This document shows, one piece after another, positions 1 to 12,080 of a stretch of DNA of 64,000 nt (position 1 is the stretch's first letter; every line of letters starts with the position of its first letter). The notes under the pieces were generated by a model. That model saw only the letters and a program-made list of their open reading frames with translations, had not been told where the DNA came from and did no database searches. Source of the stretch: Physcomitrium patens. Its lineage: Eukaryota; Streptophyta; Bryopsida; Funariales; Funariaceae. The stretch covers positions 8,027,838-8,091,837 of the forward strand of contig NC_037271.1 in assembly GCF_000002425.4 (NCBI RefSeq). Reading direction: 5' to 3'. A program made the position numbers and the translations under genes.

Positions 1-3000
1 TCTTGAAATTCTTAAGGCATTTTATAGGTTGTGGATTACCCTCCTATAAACCAATATTGCCTCTTGTAGAGTCATTTTTGTCATTCTTTTAGAATGGCCG
101 GAGGTCAAGACATTAGTATGACAGAAAGTTCAGAGTCTAAGTTAGATGCTATTATGAATGCCCTCGCTACGTTATCACAAAGAACTGCAGAGATTGAAGG
201 AGTGGTAGCAAGGCTTCATAATGATGGAGTATCTGAGATAGCACAATCTAAACTACACCAGCCTCAAACTTCTGCACTTGGAGAAACAACTTTATCTCAA
301 GTTCGACAAGAACCACTAGTTCTACAACATAAGGAGCCTCAAGTTAGCCTTCCAGATAAGTTTGATGGAACACGTTCCAAGTTTCGAGGATTCGTCAATC
401 AAATCAGGTTGATAACAGTTTTACATCCCGAACGATATCCAATGGAGGAGTCACGTGTTGGGCTTGTTGGAACCTTACTTACGGCACAAGCTCTATCATG
501 GTTTGCTCCTTTGTTTGAGAAACGATCATCCATATTAAACAACTTCGAAACCTTTTTGGAAGCATTTGCGGAAGCATTTGGTGAACACGATAAGGTTCGA
601 TGGGCTACAACAAAGATCCAATCGCTACGATAGGGGGATGCGTTCTACATCAGTCTATGCTTTGGATTTCAGGCAATTAATATGCGACATCAATTGGGAT
701 GAAGAAGCGTTGATGAGTCAATTCTATTGGGGTTTAAGAGATGATGTGAAGGATTTGCTGTTAACTCTTCCTGATCCACGAATGCTCAATGAAGCCATTA
801 GCCAAGCTGTGAAGTGCGATAATCGCCTATTCCAACGTTGCCAAGATCAACGCTCAAGACAACATACAATTTGCCATGCTCCAACTATGTCGGCAAGTAG
901 TGTGAATTCGCATTCAGAGGTGGAAGACATGCAAATTGATGCGGTACGTGTCAAATCTCTTACTATAGAAGAAAAAAAGCGACGTATGGAGGAAAATTTA
1001 TGCTTGTATTGCGGTGGAGAAGGCCACAAAGTCGGAAACTACCCCAAAAAGTAAAATCGAGGCATAGTCAAGACTAGGGGAGTATTTGTTCAGGAAAACG
1101 AGGATGCCCAGCCACAGTAGGAACCGTGCGGCTGGACAATGAAATATCCCAACAACAATCAGGTTCCTTTCTTTCTGCCCAACCTGCACTTTAATTTACA
1201 ATCCCTCTGTTTATCGGCCTTCAAAAACTGAGAACCTTAGAACTACTAGACTCAGGAGCATCTGCTTGTTTTTTAGACGAAGAATTTGCAAAGCATCATA
1301 AGATCCCTTTAGTACAAAAATCAAAACCTGTTCATGTTGAGGTCATAGATGGGCGACCTTTATTGTCTGGTAGCATCACCCATGAATCAAAACCTATAGA
1401 AGTAACGTTTAAAGACCATAGTAGTCATATTATTTTTAATATTATTAGAACCCCATCAAATCCTATTATTCTTGGTCTTTCTTGGTTGGAAAAACATAAT
1501 CCATTGATAGATTGGAGGTTGCGGAAGATGACTTTTCCCACAAAACCACCCAAGAAAAAACCTAGTAAAAAACCTCGAAAAAAGAAATCCTTATTCATTG
1601 GAGCAAGAGCGTTTATAAGATCATCTAAGGAAGGCACTCCATTTGTCATTTATGCGGCTCCAACTACCGAGGAGAAGATCTCAACAACAAGTATACCGGA
1701 GCAATATAAAGATTTTGAAGACGTGTTTCAAAAGAAGAATGCCGACATACTACCAGAACACCGACCATATGATTGTGCCATAGACTTGCAAGAAGGAGCA
1801 CAACCACCTTTTGGCCCAATCTACAATCTATCGCAAACGGAGTTGGCAGAGTTGTGAAAGTATATCCAAGAACTTCATTCGTCATTCAAAATCATCAGCT
1901 GGAGCACCCATCTTATTTGTGAAGAAGAAAGATGGATCATTACGGATGTGTTTGGACTATCGAGGCCTCAACAAGGTAACAAAAAAAAATCGTTACCCAT
2001 TACCCTTGATTTCTAGTCTCTTAGAACAACTTGGACGTGCGAAGATCTTTACAAAAATTGATCTAAGGGGAGCTTATAATCTCGTACGAATCAAGGAAGG
2101 AGATGAGTGGAAGACAACATTCCGTATAAGGTATGGTCATTTTGAATATAATGTCATGCCTTTTGGTCTTACCAATGCTCCAGCGGTTTTCCAACATATG
2201 ATGAATGACATCTTTCGAGAACACCTTAACGATTTTGTTGTCATCTACTTGGACGATATTCTAATATTCTCTAAAAATGAGGAAGAGCAAGAGAAGCATG
2301 TTCGTTTGGTCTTGGAGAAACTACGCAAGCGAGGACTATATGCCAAATTAGAAAAGTGTTTATTTTACCAGACGGAGATGGAGTTTTTGGGGTTCATTGC
2401 GACACCAGTAGGTTTGAAGATGGACCCCAAGAAAGTAGAAGCAATCATGGCTTGGGAGGTTCCGAAGATGGTTAAAGACGTACAATGCTTTCTTGGTTTT
2501 GCTAACTTCTATCGGATCTTCATTAAGAATTATTCTCAAGTTGCTGCTCCTCTCATTCGATTAACATGCAAGGATAAGTTGGAGTGGGGACCTTTGGCGG
2601 AGAAGGCGTTTCAAGATTTGAAGACAGCATTTATTACAGCTCCAATTTTGGTACATTCAGACTTTACAAAGGCCTTCTATTTAGAAATTGATGCTTCAGG
2701 TTTTGCTTTGGGAGCTGTGCTTTCACAAATGAGTGAAGATAAGAAGCTCCATCCAGTTGCATTCTATTCTCGGAAGTTCTCTGCTGCTGAAATCAATTAT
2801 GAGATCCACGATAAGGAACTTCTTGCTATAATGGATTCTTTCGAAGAATGGTGTCACTTTCTTGAAGGAGCTGCACATCCAGTAACCGTATATACGGATC
2901 ACAAGAATTTGGAGTATTTTATGACGGCTCGAGTTTTAAATCGGCGTCAAGCTCGATGGAATATGTCGCTATCTAGATTTGATTTTGTTATCACTTATCG

Positions 3001-4698
3001 ACCTGGAAGGCAGCAAGGACTATCCGATGCTTTATGAAGGAGATCGTATCTTACACCCAAGGTTGAAGAAGCAGCATTTGATCAACAGTGTACAACGTTA
3101 TTGAAGCCAGAGAGATTTCAACTTTGTGCTACTATTGTATCATTTGATGCTGACTTCCTAAACTAGGTACGTGCTATGATCATTGAAGATTCAATAGCCA
3201 TTGATATCAAACAACGTACCAATGACGACAAGTTCAAGGTGGAGGGAGATCTTTTATACTTTGAAGAGCGATTGTACATTCCAAAAGGACTAGCACGACT
3301 CCGAGTTCTTCAATCTCGCCATGATTTACCAGCTGCGGGACATTTTGGATTCAATAAGACCTTGGAGCTTATTTCCCGAGATTTTTGGTGGCTCCAAATG
3401 TGGAAGGATGTGAAAGATTTTGTCCTCTCTTGTGACATCTGTTCAAGATCTAAGAATCCTCGGCATCGCCCTTACGGACTTCTACAGCCATTGCCAATTC
3501 CATGTCGACCATGGTCTTCAATTTCTATGGACTTCATCACAGACTTGCCATCATCAAACTCATTTGACAGCATCTTTGTCGTGGTAGATCGGCTTACAAA
3601 AATGGCACACTTTGTTCCTTGTAAGAAGACATCGTCCAGTGAAGTCACAGCAAGACTCTTTCTCGATAATGTGTATCGATATCATGGACTACCAGATGAT
3701 ATCATATCAGATCGAGGTACCCAGTTCATGTCAAAGTTTTGGAGATCTCTCTTTGGGATATTGAAGGTGGATATCAAGCTTTCTTCAACTTTTCATCCTC
3801 AAACTGATGGCCAAACGGAACGGGTGAACCAAGTCTTAGAGCAGTACTTACGATGCAGCATCAACTATCAGCAAGACGATTGGACTGCATATCTATCGCT
3901 AGCCGAGTTTGCATATTAAAACACCCTCCATGCGTCGACTCAACAAACACCATTCTTTTCCAACTATGGGTATCATCCAAAGCTTGATTTATTGAGTCTG
4001 TCAACAAATAACAATCCAGCAGCTGAAGGATTTACGAAGCAAGTATCAGAGCTTCAAACTATGTTGAAGCTTCAATTACAATCCGCTCAAGAATCCTATA
4101 AGATGTCTGCAGATAGATTTCGGAATCAAGCACCTACTTTCAAAGTTGGAGACAAAGCCTGGCTTCTTTGACGAAATATCAAGACCAAGCGACCATGTGA
4201 TAAGTTGGACTATCGAAGATTGGGACCATTTATCATCCAGAAGTAAATTAATCCAGTGGCATACCGGCTGGAGTTACCGGCTTCTATGAAGGTACATCCA
4301 GTCTTTCATGTTTCTCTGTTGGAACCTTATCGAGAGTCATCTTTTCCTGGAAGAGTGCAATGTCCGCTACCTAGTATTGAAATCGAGAACCACGAAGAAT
4401 ACGAGGTTGAAAAGGTATTGGATTCACGTCGAAGGTGGAGAAAGTTAGAATATCTTGTTCATTGGTGCGGCTATGACATTAATGAGCGAACGTGGGAGCC
4501 TGCTGAAAATCTTGCGAATGCACCACAAAAGGTACAGGAGTTTCATCAAGGACATCTTGATAAATCTAAATCAATTCGACGATAGCTTCTTTCTGAAGCT
4601 TGTTCTCCCAACAATATAAGAAAATGAGAGAGCACCAGCAAAATTCGTAGTTGATGTAGTTATTTTCTCCAAGATAGATCGTAGTTTGGTCTTTTGAT

Positions 4699-5052
4699 AT
4701 GGATAGCCAAGAGATAGATACTATGCCAGTCAGAGCATCGCAACCAAGTAGTTCACGAAGGCGACCCCGAGATGAAGAACTACATGTACCACGACGACGA
4801 CGGAGGATACCGAGTAACCGATCACTGGTGATCGTATTTGAGATCGAGCCTGCTTACGATGGTCAGCCAGAAGGCGTGTTTACAGGACAATTTCACAATG
4901 AGGACACGGAAGTTCATGCTTGGTCAGAAGTCGAAGGCGTGGGCCACTACCGTTGGCTTCAAGGGTCGATGAACCATTTGCCTCGTGAACAACAGCTGGA
5001 GTTCATAGCAAAAGTTATGCGACAGATCTTCATTTTCTTGCGTTGGTACTGA
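4699..5052 (+). CDS. Extra reading frame after the chromodomain, family A
   Basis: A frame of 117 residues separated from the chromodomain by about 110 bp and ending about 50 bp before the 3' LTR. The N-terminus is strongly basic and arginine-rich. The C-terminal half carries LVIV, GHYRWL and NHLPREQ blocks. The same blocks recur after the chromodomain in family B (29600-30022 and 63011-63415) and in the older copy G. I see no signal peptide, membrane segment or known catalytic motif. The function is unknown; nucleic-acid or Gag binding is only a guess from the basic N-terminus. Confidence 0.6.
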   Translation: MDSQEIDTMPVRASQPSSSRRRPRDEELHVPRRRRRIPSNRSLVIVFEIEPAYDGQPEGVFTGQFHNEDTEVHAWSEVEGVGHYRWLQGSMNHLPREQQLEFIAKVMRQIFIFLRWY

Positions 5053-5099
5053 TCAACAACATTGCTTCTCAGAGACCTCGAAGCTAAAGGAAGAGGTGA

Positions 5100-5519
5100 T
5101 GTTAGGGACATATTCCTTAGAACTTTCTAGAGAGAAGTTTCTAGAACTTTCTAGAAAACAAGCCTCTGGAATCTTCTAGAAGAGAAGCCTCTGGAACCTT
5201 TTAGAGAGAAGTTTCTAGAAGCTTCTAGAAAAGAAGTCTTTGGAACCTTCTAGAAGAGAAGTTTCTAGAAGCTTTTAGAAAGAAATCCCCTGGAACTTTT
5301 TAGAAGCTTCCTAGTTAATAGAAGTAGCTCGAGAAGCTTCCTAAGTAGGAGTATATATAGGGATCGAGGCTGAAGAGTTCTTCAGTCTCGACAACACATC
5401 TCTTGGAGTTCTAGCTCAATTTTCTGGTGTTGTTCTTGTACTCATCTGTTTAATCTAGTTCTGCCACTTCTTCTTGAACTTCTTGTTAGATTTCAAGTCT
5501 GTATTTTGTGTCCGTGACA
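5100..5519 (+). repeat. 3' LTR of element A
   Basis: It begins TGTTAGGGACAT and ends TCCGTGACA, preceded by a purine-rich tract (about 5085-5099). U3 is made of GAA/TTC-rich tandem units, followed by TATATATA at 5352-5359 and a predicted start at A5384. It differs from the 3' LTR of copy E at only about 2% of sites. Confidence 0.93.
5120..5280 (+). promoter_or_regulatory. Heat-shock-element array in U3 of LTR A
   Basis: Two perfect runs of five alternating units GAA-nn-TTC-nn-GAA-nn-TTC-nn-GAA are seen at 5134-5156 and 5208-5230. Further shorter runs lie at 5120-5127, 5243-5255 and 5258-5280. The array ends about 70 bp before the TATA box at 5352. Trimeric HSF binds at least three inverted nGAAn units at this spacing. 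Heat-induced transcription is an inference. Confidence 0.75.
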
Positions 5520-8435
5520 TTATAAAGACAACTAATCTCCTATTACAATAAGATTACTATATTTTATTATCAATATGAATTTTTTTTAATTTTTTGTAAT
5601 AGGTATTTGTATTGTTTTTTGGTCATTCTTGAGCTTCTTTTAATTGTGCCTTTATTGATGTTTATAGCTTTGATAAATAATTTTTCTAATCTTCCATTAT
5701 AAGATTATCAACTTTTGAGAAGTCAAAAGTATCAAGTCATGAATGATAACCATAATTTGTAAAAAAAGGTGTTTATTGAGTAAAAAAATGTATCATATTA
5801 TTATAAAAAAAACTCTGTCAATGGCAAAACAATCATCCAATCATCTTGATAGTAATTGATGGTTTATTACAAATACTGTTCTAAAACTTAATTCATTCCT
5901 TTTATTTGTGTATTAGTTTGAAGATAGAAAGTGAAAGATAATTTTATGTCTATCTTCAATATCTTAAAAACTATTCTTTAAAAATTTAATACAAATTGAC
6001 TCTTTTTATTTGATATAATATTCTTTGGATATTTATAATAAGAATAAATATTATCAAGAATTTTTTTATATATTTTTATAAAATATGCCATCTTGATAAA
6101 AAAAATCTAATATTATGATTATAGAGTCACAAGAACTTAAATTTGGAAGATATATAATAAAATTTATAGAAACCAAAGACAATAATTTTTTTGATATAGA
6201 TGATGACAAAAGAAGTTCATAAGGTCAATGACAAAGAATTTTTAATTTCAAACAAACATCACATGATTGTACAAAGTCTTTAATTGTCCACATTTGAAGC
6301 CACCAAAACTATCTTGATAGTAATTCTAATGTTTTGTTGTATTTAAAATATATTGCAATCAAAAAGTCATAACAAGTTTGAAGAACTTTTAATTGTGCTA
6401 TACCTTCTAGAACATATATGTAGTCCTTAAAATATAATAGATTTTTCTTGAATTTATACCTAAAAATATTATGAGATTTAGAAGAATTATTTTCAATATT
6501 ATAAATAAGAATTTCAAAGAATATATTTAATCGAATTTTCTTTAAAAAAATTGAACCTATAGTTAATATTTATTTTATTGTTTAAAGATGAAATTGCTTT
6601 GAATTTAAGATTTTTTTTTTTTTTTTTTTTTTTGATAAAAAACTACATTTCTTTTTTTTAGTGCAAGATAAGAATATTCTATAAATATTATTTTTTTTCT
6701 ATCTAATATATAATCTTGAATTCAAATCTTGATAAAAATATATTCTAATGAGTTTGGTAAAAATTTAAAAGACATGTTGAAATAAAATACTTGAGATTCT
6801 TGTGATATGTACAAACAATCACTAGATTTGAGTAAATTTTAGATAATAGCACTATTTGTAAATTGAATCCATAATTACAAAAAATTCTTCAATTTAGATC
6901 TTAAGTTGATATCTATTATTGAAAATATTTTTGAATAAAAAGCTATAAGATGAAATTTTTTATTTTCATTGATTTATAACAATAATGCATCCAAAATAAA
7001 TACAATGCAAGTGTTTTCATAAAAAATATCTTAGAAAAGTTGACGCAATACAAGGTTGGTGCAAAAATAAAAGTTATTTTTAAAGCTTGAAATGATGCTT
7101 TAACTTCTTTATTCTACTTAAGTTTATCTTTATAAGTTCAATTTATAAGTAGAATTTTAATTTAAAAAAATTTCTTGATAAAGATTCAATAACAATAAGC
7201 AAATTTTAAAAATTATTATTATTATTATTTTTTAAAATATTTTAATCTATAATAGTTTGAATTATTTAGGACCTATTATAAGGCCATTATTTGAAATGAT
7301 ATATTTTAAGAAATCAACTTGAATTCTATAAAATATACACTTCTTCATCTTGGTATATACTTTTATATCTTTTAATTTTAGACATACATATAAAATATAA
7401 ATTTTATGATCTTTTGTATTCATAGAGCAGAATAAAATACCATCTTGATTATAAACAATAAAATCATTCAAAAATTCTTAAAAGATATTATTGATTAAAA
7501 ATTAAAAATATCTAGCTTATCTATTAGTTGAAAAGACATAATATTATATTCAAAATTTCCATACTTGATCAATATTGTAATCATCTATTCATCTCTCTTT
7601 TTAATATGGACAAGGTTGTATACTCTTTATAGATCTATTTTTGTATAGATCCTTGCTTGAATCAATTTATCAAGAAGTTTAGATATCAAAAATAAAAGGT
7701 AGTCATTTTTTATGGTAATTTTATTAAATCCTTGATATTCCATATACATTTGCAATGATCTATCTTTTTTCTTCACAACCAAATATAAGCTCTTACTAGA
7801 AACTATGAATGATATATAAAATTTATGGCTAATTTCTTGTTAATGTATTTTTTGAATTCAACCAATTTATTTTGTAATAAATTATAGATTGATCCAATTG
7901 GTGATTGAAATCTCTTTTAAAAGTAGATTGAATAATTATGAAAGTATTGTTCTAAAAAAGTATCTACATTTTTTTTTTCAAAAATATTTTAATAATCCTA
8001 ACATTAGCTTGAAATATTACTTGAAGTCTTTCCACTATTAGAAATGGATGTGGCTTAAATAATACAATGTAGCTTATAATAAGATTATAAGAATACAATG
8101 ATGTTATTATGATTATTTTTTGCTACATCTATAAGTAAGATTTTATGGATGATAATTTTCATAAAATAATAAATAATATCTATTATTTCTTCATGTATAA
8201 GTTTAATTTTTTTTATTAAAAATATTCTACATTTTTTTAACAAATTCTTCATCTAAAAAATAAATAGATACTTTTAAATTTAACAAAGTACAAGCTTTGT
8301 GGTTTTTAGATTCTAAACAAAAAATCAATTGTAAAACAAAAAGATGGTTCTAAAGAAAAAATAAGACCTTTGCTAATTGTTATTTAAGATTCTAATTACA
8401 CAATTCCTATTGTAGTTGGAAAAACTTCTTTTCTA

Positions 8436-8438
<3 letters not shown>

Positions 8439-8498
<60 letters not shown>
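8439..8498. repeat. (TA)n microsatellite
   Basis: About 30 uninterrupted TA dinucleotides inside decayed element F. Confidence 0.97.
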
Positions 8499-8500
<2 letters not shown>

Positions 8501-9670
8501 AAAGCCATACTCTTTATTTTATAGTTGTATCTTTTTTTTAGTCAATGTTGAGTACTGTGCTTTTATTTTTCATACTATAAGTACAATCTATCTTAACAAT
8601 GATGAGTCTTTTTTTACTTAATAAAAAGTTTAAAATGTACTATATCAATTTTGATGTCTTTTATTTTCAAATATATGTATTAAAAATATATTTTTATTGC
8701 TATTAAATTATAAAAATATTAAGGCATATTTATAAAATTCTTAGATTAAAATTCATAAATCCAATTATTATACTTTACAACCAAGTCAATTCTTTGGTTT
8801 AATGTTTTGGAGATTGAATAATGTGAGTATTAATTTTTTAAATCATATTATAATTTATAAAAAAAATAGTTAATGAATATAGCATCATTTTACTTAATAT
8901 CAATTATAAGTTTTTGAAATTTTAAAATATATAGCATTACTGATTGATTATCTTATCACAAATTATAAATCTTATTGATTATAATTCAAATTATATCATA
9001 TGTTTTATACTTAGATAAAAAAATTCCAAAAAGGCCTCCAAATTATCCAATATTAGATCATATTATTCAAAAAAAGATAAAAAATATGATAAAATAAAAC
9101 TTAATAATAGTATTTTAATAAACTTGACTTGTGATTTTAAGGTTGAGTAGCTTTAGAATTGAAGTTCAATGACAAGTTGACTTAATTGATAAATCTTCAA
9201 AACTTTGATTTTATACTATCAAACTTTTTAAGCAAGACAACTCTTGGTTCTTTAATGCTTGAACAATGTTCTATTATATAAGAAGTAACATGATTTGATG
9301 TAGATTTTGAAGCAACTCTAATCATCTCTATATCATTGTTTCTTATTAATCTTGTCATTCTTTGTGGTAGTAAATTAAGTTGATACATTGCAAGGATTAA
9401 CTCTCTCATTTGTTCTTGTATTTGTACCATTGCACTCTTCATTTTAATAAGCTCTATAATGATAATACAATTAAAAAAAGATGTCTAATATCACTCAAGA
9501 TAAATAGAAAAGGAAAGTCAAGAACAAAAAATATTCTAAAAACTATATTAATTTAGAAGCAGATAATCCACAACTTTTGATATGCTTATATTTTATCAAG
9601 AGAAAGGAATAATATACTTTTAATCAAGAAAATTCAAAGCTTTGATATTGTAAGTAAATTCTTGTCAATT

Positions 9671-10173
9671 TACCAAAGATAAGAATTTAAAGATTTTTAA
9701 TAAATAAGAGAGATGTTTTTCAAAAAAGAATGATAAAATAAAAATAAATAAATATGTATATTTAAGAAAAAATCGGAATGGTTGTTAACAAAGATTAAGA
9801 AATTAGAAACTCTTGAAATTGAACCAAAAGCAAGGAAAGAATTGACAAGAGCGAGGAAGGCATCACTTTTATTTTTATATATAATATCTAAGTAAGAGCT
9901 ATGTGATAATATCTTATAATACTTTCAATACATGTACAACTTGTAAGACACATGTCTAACTTGTAAAACAAGTTTCTTATATATGTGCCACAAATCCAAC
10001 TTATACCACAAGTGGCTAATATGTGCAATACATGGCCAACTTATTGACCAAGTTTTTAATCTACCAATTATCTATAGATATTATAAAAGATATTATAAAA
10101 TTTATTTATTTTTATCTACTATCTATTTATATTATTTAGTTAATTATTAAAATAATTGTGGATGTTTGTAATA
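9671..10173 (-). repeat. 5' LTR of element F
   Basis: On the reverse strand it aligns with the family-B LTR, including the region round the TATA box and start (about 9,840-9,900) and the LTR start with 33 alignable bases ending at 10173. A decayed copy of the family-B post-LTR motif lies just left of 9671. Confidence 0.65.
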
Positions 10174-10449
10174 CATGTAAATTTGAAGCACTTTTCTATT
10201 ACGACTATGAATAAAGCAAAGATTAATATGCCAAAGAAGTTTGATAAAGCAAGATTAGAATTTTAAAGATTTTTATAGCAAAATAAGCTCTATTTAAGAT
10301 TACATCTTTACAAATATCTTCATTGTCTTATTTAAGTTAGATTTTTAGGTGCACTCTTATATAAGAATAATATCTTTTGATTTGTACCTTTGATAAAAAT
10401 AATTTATAATTTCTATATGATTTAAATTCATTCTTAGAAGTATTTACAA
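10174..10449 (+). mobile_element. Ty3 gag scrap (P')
   Basis: Plus-strand residues reading like PKKFD...LEF...LYLRLHLYKYL match the conserved Gag block of families A and B (PxKFDGTRSKFRGF). It abuts the outer edge of element F, so F probably inserted in it, and it is cut at about 10450 by an LTR-like sequence. It is a similar remnant to the one at 39,394-40,007. Badly decayed. Confidence 0.5.
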
Positions 10450-10900
10450 TGTCATGTTATGCAAAAACTAGTCCAAAAATGCACTAAGTATCAAACAATA
10501 GAAAAGTTTGATTTTACCTTAAAATTGGATTTATAATACAAAATAATGCATTAAGTATATTTTAAAATATCTTTTGACTATCTTATACAACCTAATTAAA
10601 CTTCCAATTATCCTAAATACATCTTATTAACTTTAGAAAAATCTTAGATATACCTTGTTATAATCTAACTAATTCCAAATAAATCCTATATAATATTTAA
10701 TAAATTTTAATCAAATTCTAATAAAACTTTAATAGAATTCTAAAAATTTCAAATGAAATCATATTTTTTTTAATTATATAAATAAATCATAATGAAATTT
10801 TTATTAAATCTGATCAAATTCTAATAAATTCTAATAAAAAATTAACCAATTATCATGAATATAACCAACACTTATATTTATCTAAAAATTATAATTAAGA
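10450..10900 (-). repeat. Scrap of an X-type LTR with telomere-like repeats
   Basis: The first about 40 bases from 10450 resemble the left edge of solo LTR X (48,842). From about 10,580 to 10,850 the sequence is a degenerate array of units like TCAAATCCTAA, as in X. The right boundary is unclear. Confidence 0.4.
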
Positions 10901-11621
10901 TAGCTACTTTGCAAAATATGGTAGTAGCCAGGAGCACTAGCATGTTGTCAAGGATCTTCATAGGCCCTTTGAAGGTGTATTTTGTTATTTATTGATGTCT
11001 TATATAAAAGATATTAGAATCTCTAAGAAAATACACTAATTAGAATCTATGAGCCAATAGAGATAAGAAACAATAATCTCAAGCAACTTGTGATGTATTA
11101 TTTCATTCTTTGATTTACAATAGTTGTTTGTATAAAATTCTCTTATTTATTGCTATTTAATCAAGATCTATGATCGATTTTTAAAAATTTAAGTACTAGT
11201 ATAGCACAAATATAGATATTAGAGGTATTTCTACTAAAAAAACATATTGCAGTACTTACTTGACCTTCTCTTTGGTCAAAAATATCCAAGGTAATAAAAA
11301 CAACATAATTTCCTTTTGGACCTAGATTATTCTCCATATTCTTATAGAATATACTTGTTCTCATCAAAGAAGATGCTCAAGACTTGTTTTGAGCTTCTTT
11401 CATTAACTTTATATTAATAAAACATCTTTCTTAAAATTTTTTATAAGATTAGATTAACATTAATCTCTTATCAAACCATCAATGGTGGTTTTTTGAATAA
11501 GAATAATTCAAAGAAATTACCTTATTTTGACCTTTACAATAAAAAATAAAAAAATAAAAACCACAATAACATTAACTCAAAGCTTGTTCCACTTTAATAT
11601 ACACTTGCTATATCTACAATT
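10901..11621. other. No recognisable gene
   Basis: AT-rich sequence. Short frames such as the one at 11161-11367 (minus) show no recognisable motif. I see nothing else that can be supported. Confidence 0.5.
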
Positions 11622-12080
11622 ATGGCAATTGCAATTCAATCTATTGAAATCAAAGAATATCAAATTATCTCTTTAGATCAAATTTTCAAAATTGGACAAT
11701 TTTTTTTTAGAATCATATCCACAATATGTACTAAGATTGGAAAAATAGCATGGATAAGAATAAAGAAGGAGTATCTTAAAAAATCCTCAATTTTTCAATT
11801 GTATGTACTAATCTCTAAGATCAAAATGATACCATCTTCTATTGTTCTACTCATTTTATTTGTAAATAAAGAAGTAGAAATTCTAGTAGAGTACAAAGAT
11901 ATTTCAAGACAATGCAATGATTGTTTAGAATTAGAACATGAAACCACAACATGCATCTATTTGTCTTACACTTATCCACATAAACCAAAAAAGAAATTTA
12001 AAATCTATTGTTTATCACAAGACATAACAAAATCTAAACACAATTGCCTCTATAATATCATTGATCTAAGCAAAGAATAG
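11622..12080 (+). pseudogene. LINE ORF1-like remnant (DUF4283-type plus zinc knuckle)
   Basis: An open frame of 152 residues. Its order resembles plant LINE ORF1 proteins: an N-terminal RNP-like part with ...ICTKIGKIAWIRI..., then VEILVEYKDI and a knuckle-like CNDCLELEHETTTC (CX2C-X4-H-X4-C) at about residues 96-109. That spacing is the standard CCHC knuckle and is intact. The frame starts in mid-domain and is very AT-biased. I could not follow it into a recognisable endonuclease or reverse transcriptase, so it is probably a fragment. It could instead be a retrovirus-like gag scrap. Confidence 0.4.

Larger units (their letters stand above)
1..5519 (+). mobile_element. Ty3/gypsy chromovirus A (family A), 3' part
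   Basis: This is the internal region and 3' LTR of a Ty3 chromovirus whose 5' LTR lies outside the window; base 1 corresponds to about base 42,889 of copy E. Parts in order: gag with a zinc-knuckle region near its end (about 94-1054), aspartic protease with DSGAS at 1249-1263, reverse transcriptase with YLDD at 2246-2257, RNase H (about 2650-3040), and integrase with an HHCC finger and DDE core (about 3180-4240). A GPF module (about 4208-4240) and a chromodomain (about 4394-4555) follow, then an extra reading frame, a purine tract and the LTR. GPF plus chromodomain places it among chromoviruses. The coding region is broken, with roughly half a dozen breaks, some shared with copy E. It sits inside the older element F. 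Confidence 0.95.
5520..10173 (-). mobile_element. Decayed family-B-like Ty3 element F
   Basis: This minus-strand relative of B2 was recognised by collinear similarity on the reverse strand. Integrase region is at about 5,520-6,700, RNase H at about 6,750-7,000, RT palm at about 7,250-7,900 (fragment at 7262-7471), the gag start at 9197-9442, and its 5' LTR at the right end. Element A is inserted in its integrase region, so its 3' part lies left of the window. It is heavily decayed and AT-enriched, with dozens of breaks, and is clearly older than A and B2. Confidence 0.75.

Noticed and set aside
8439-8498. TA tract as a replication origin or promoter
   Set aside because: A plain microsatellite within a decayed element; nothing else supports a function.
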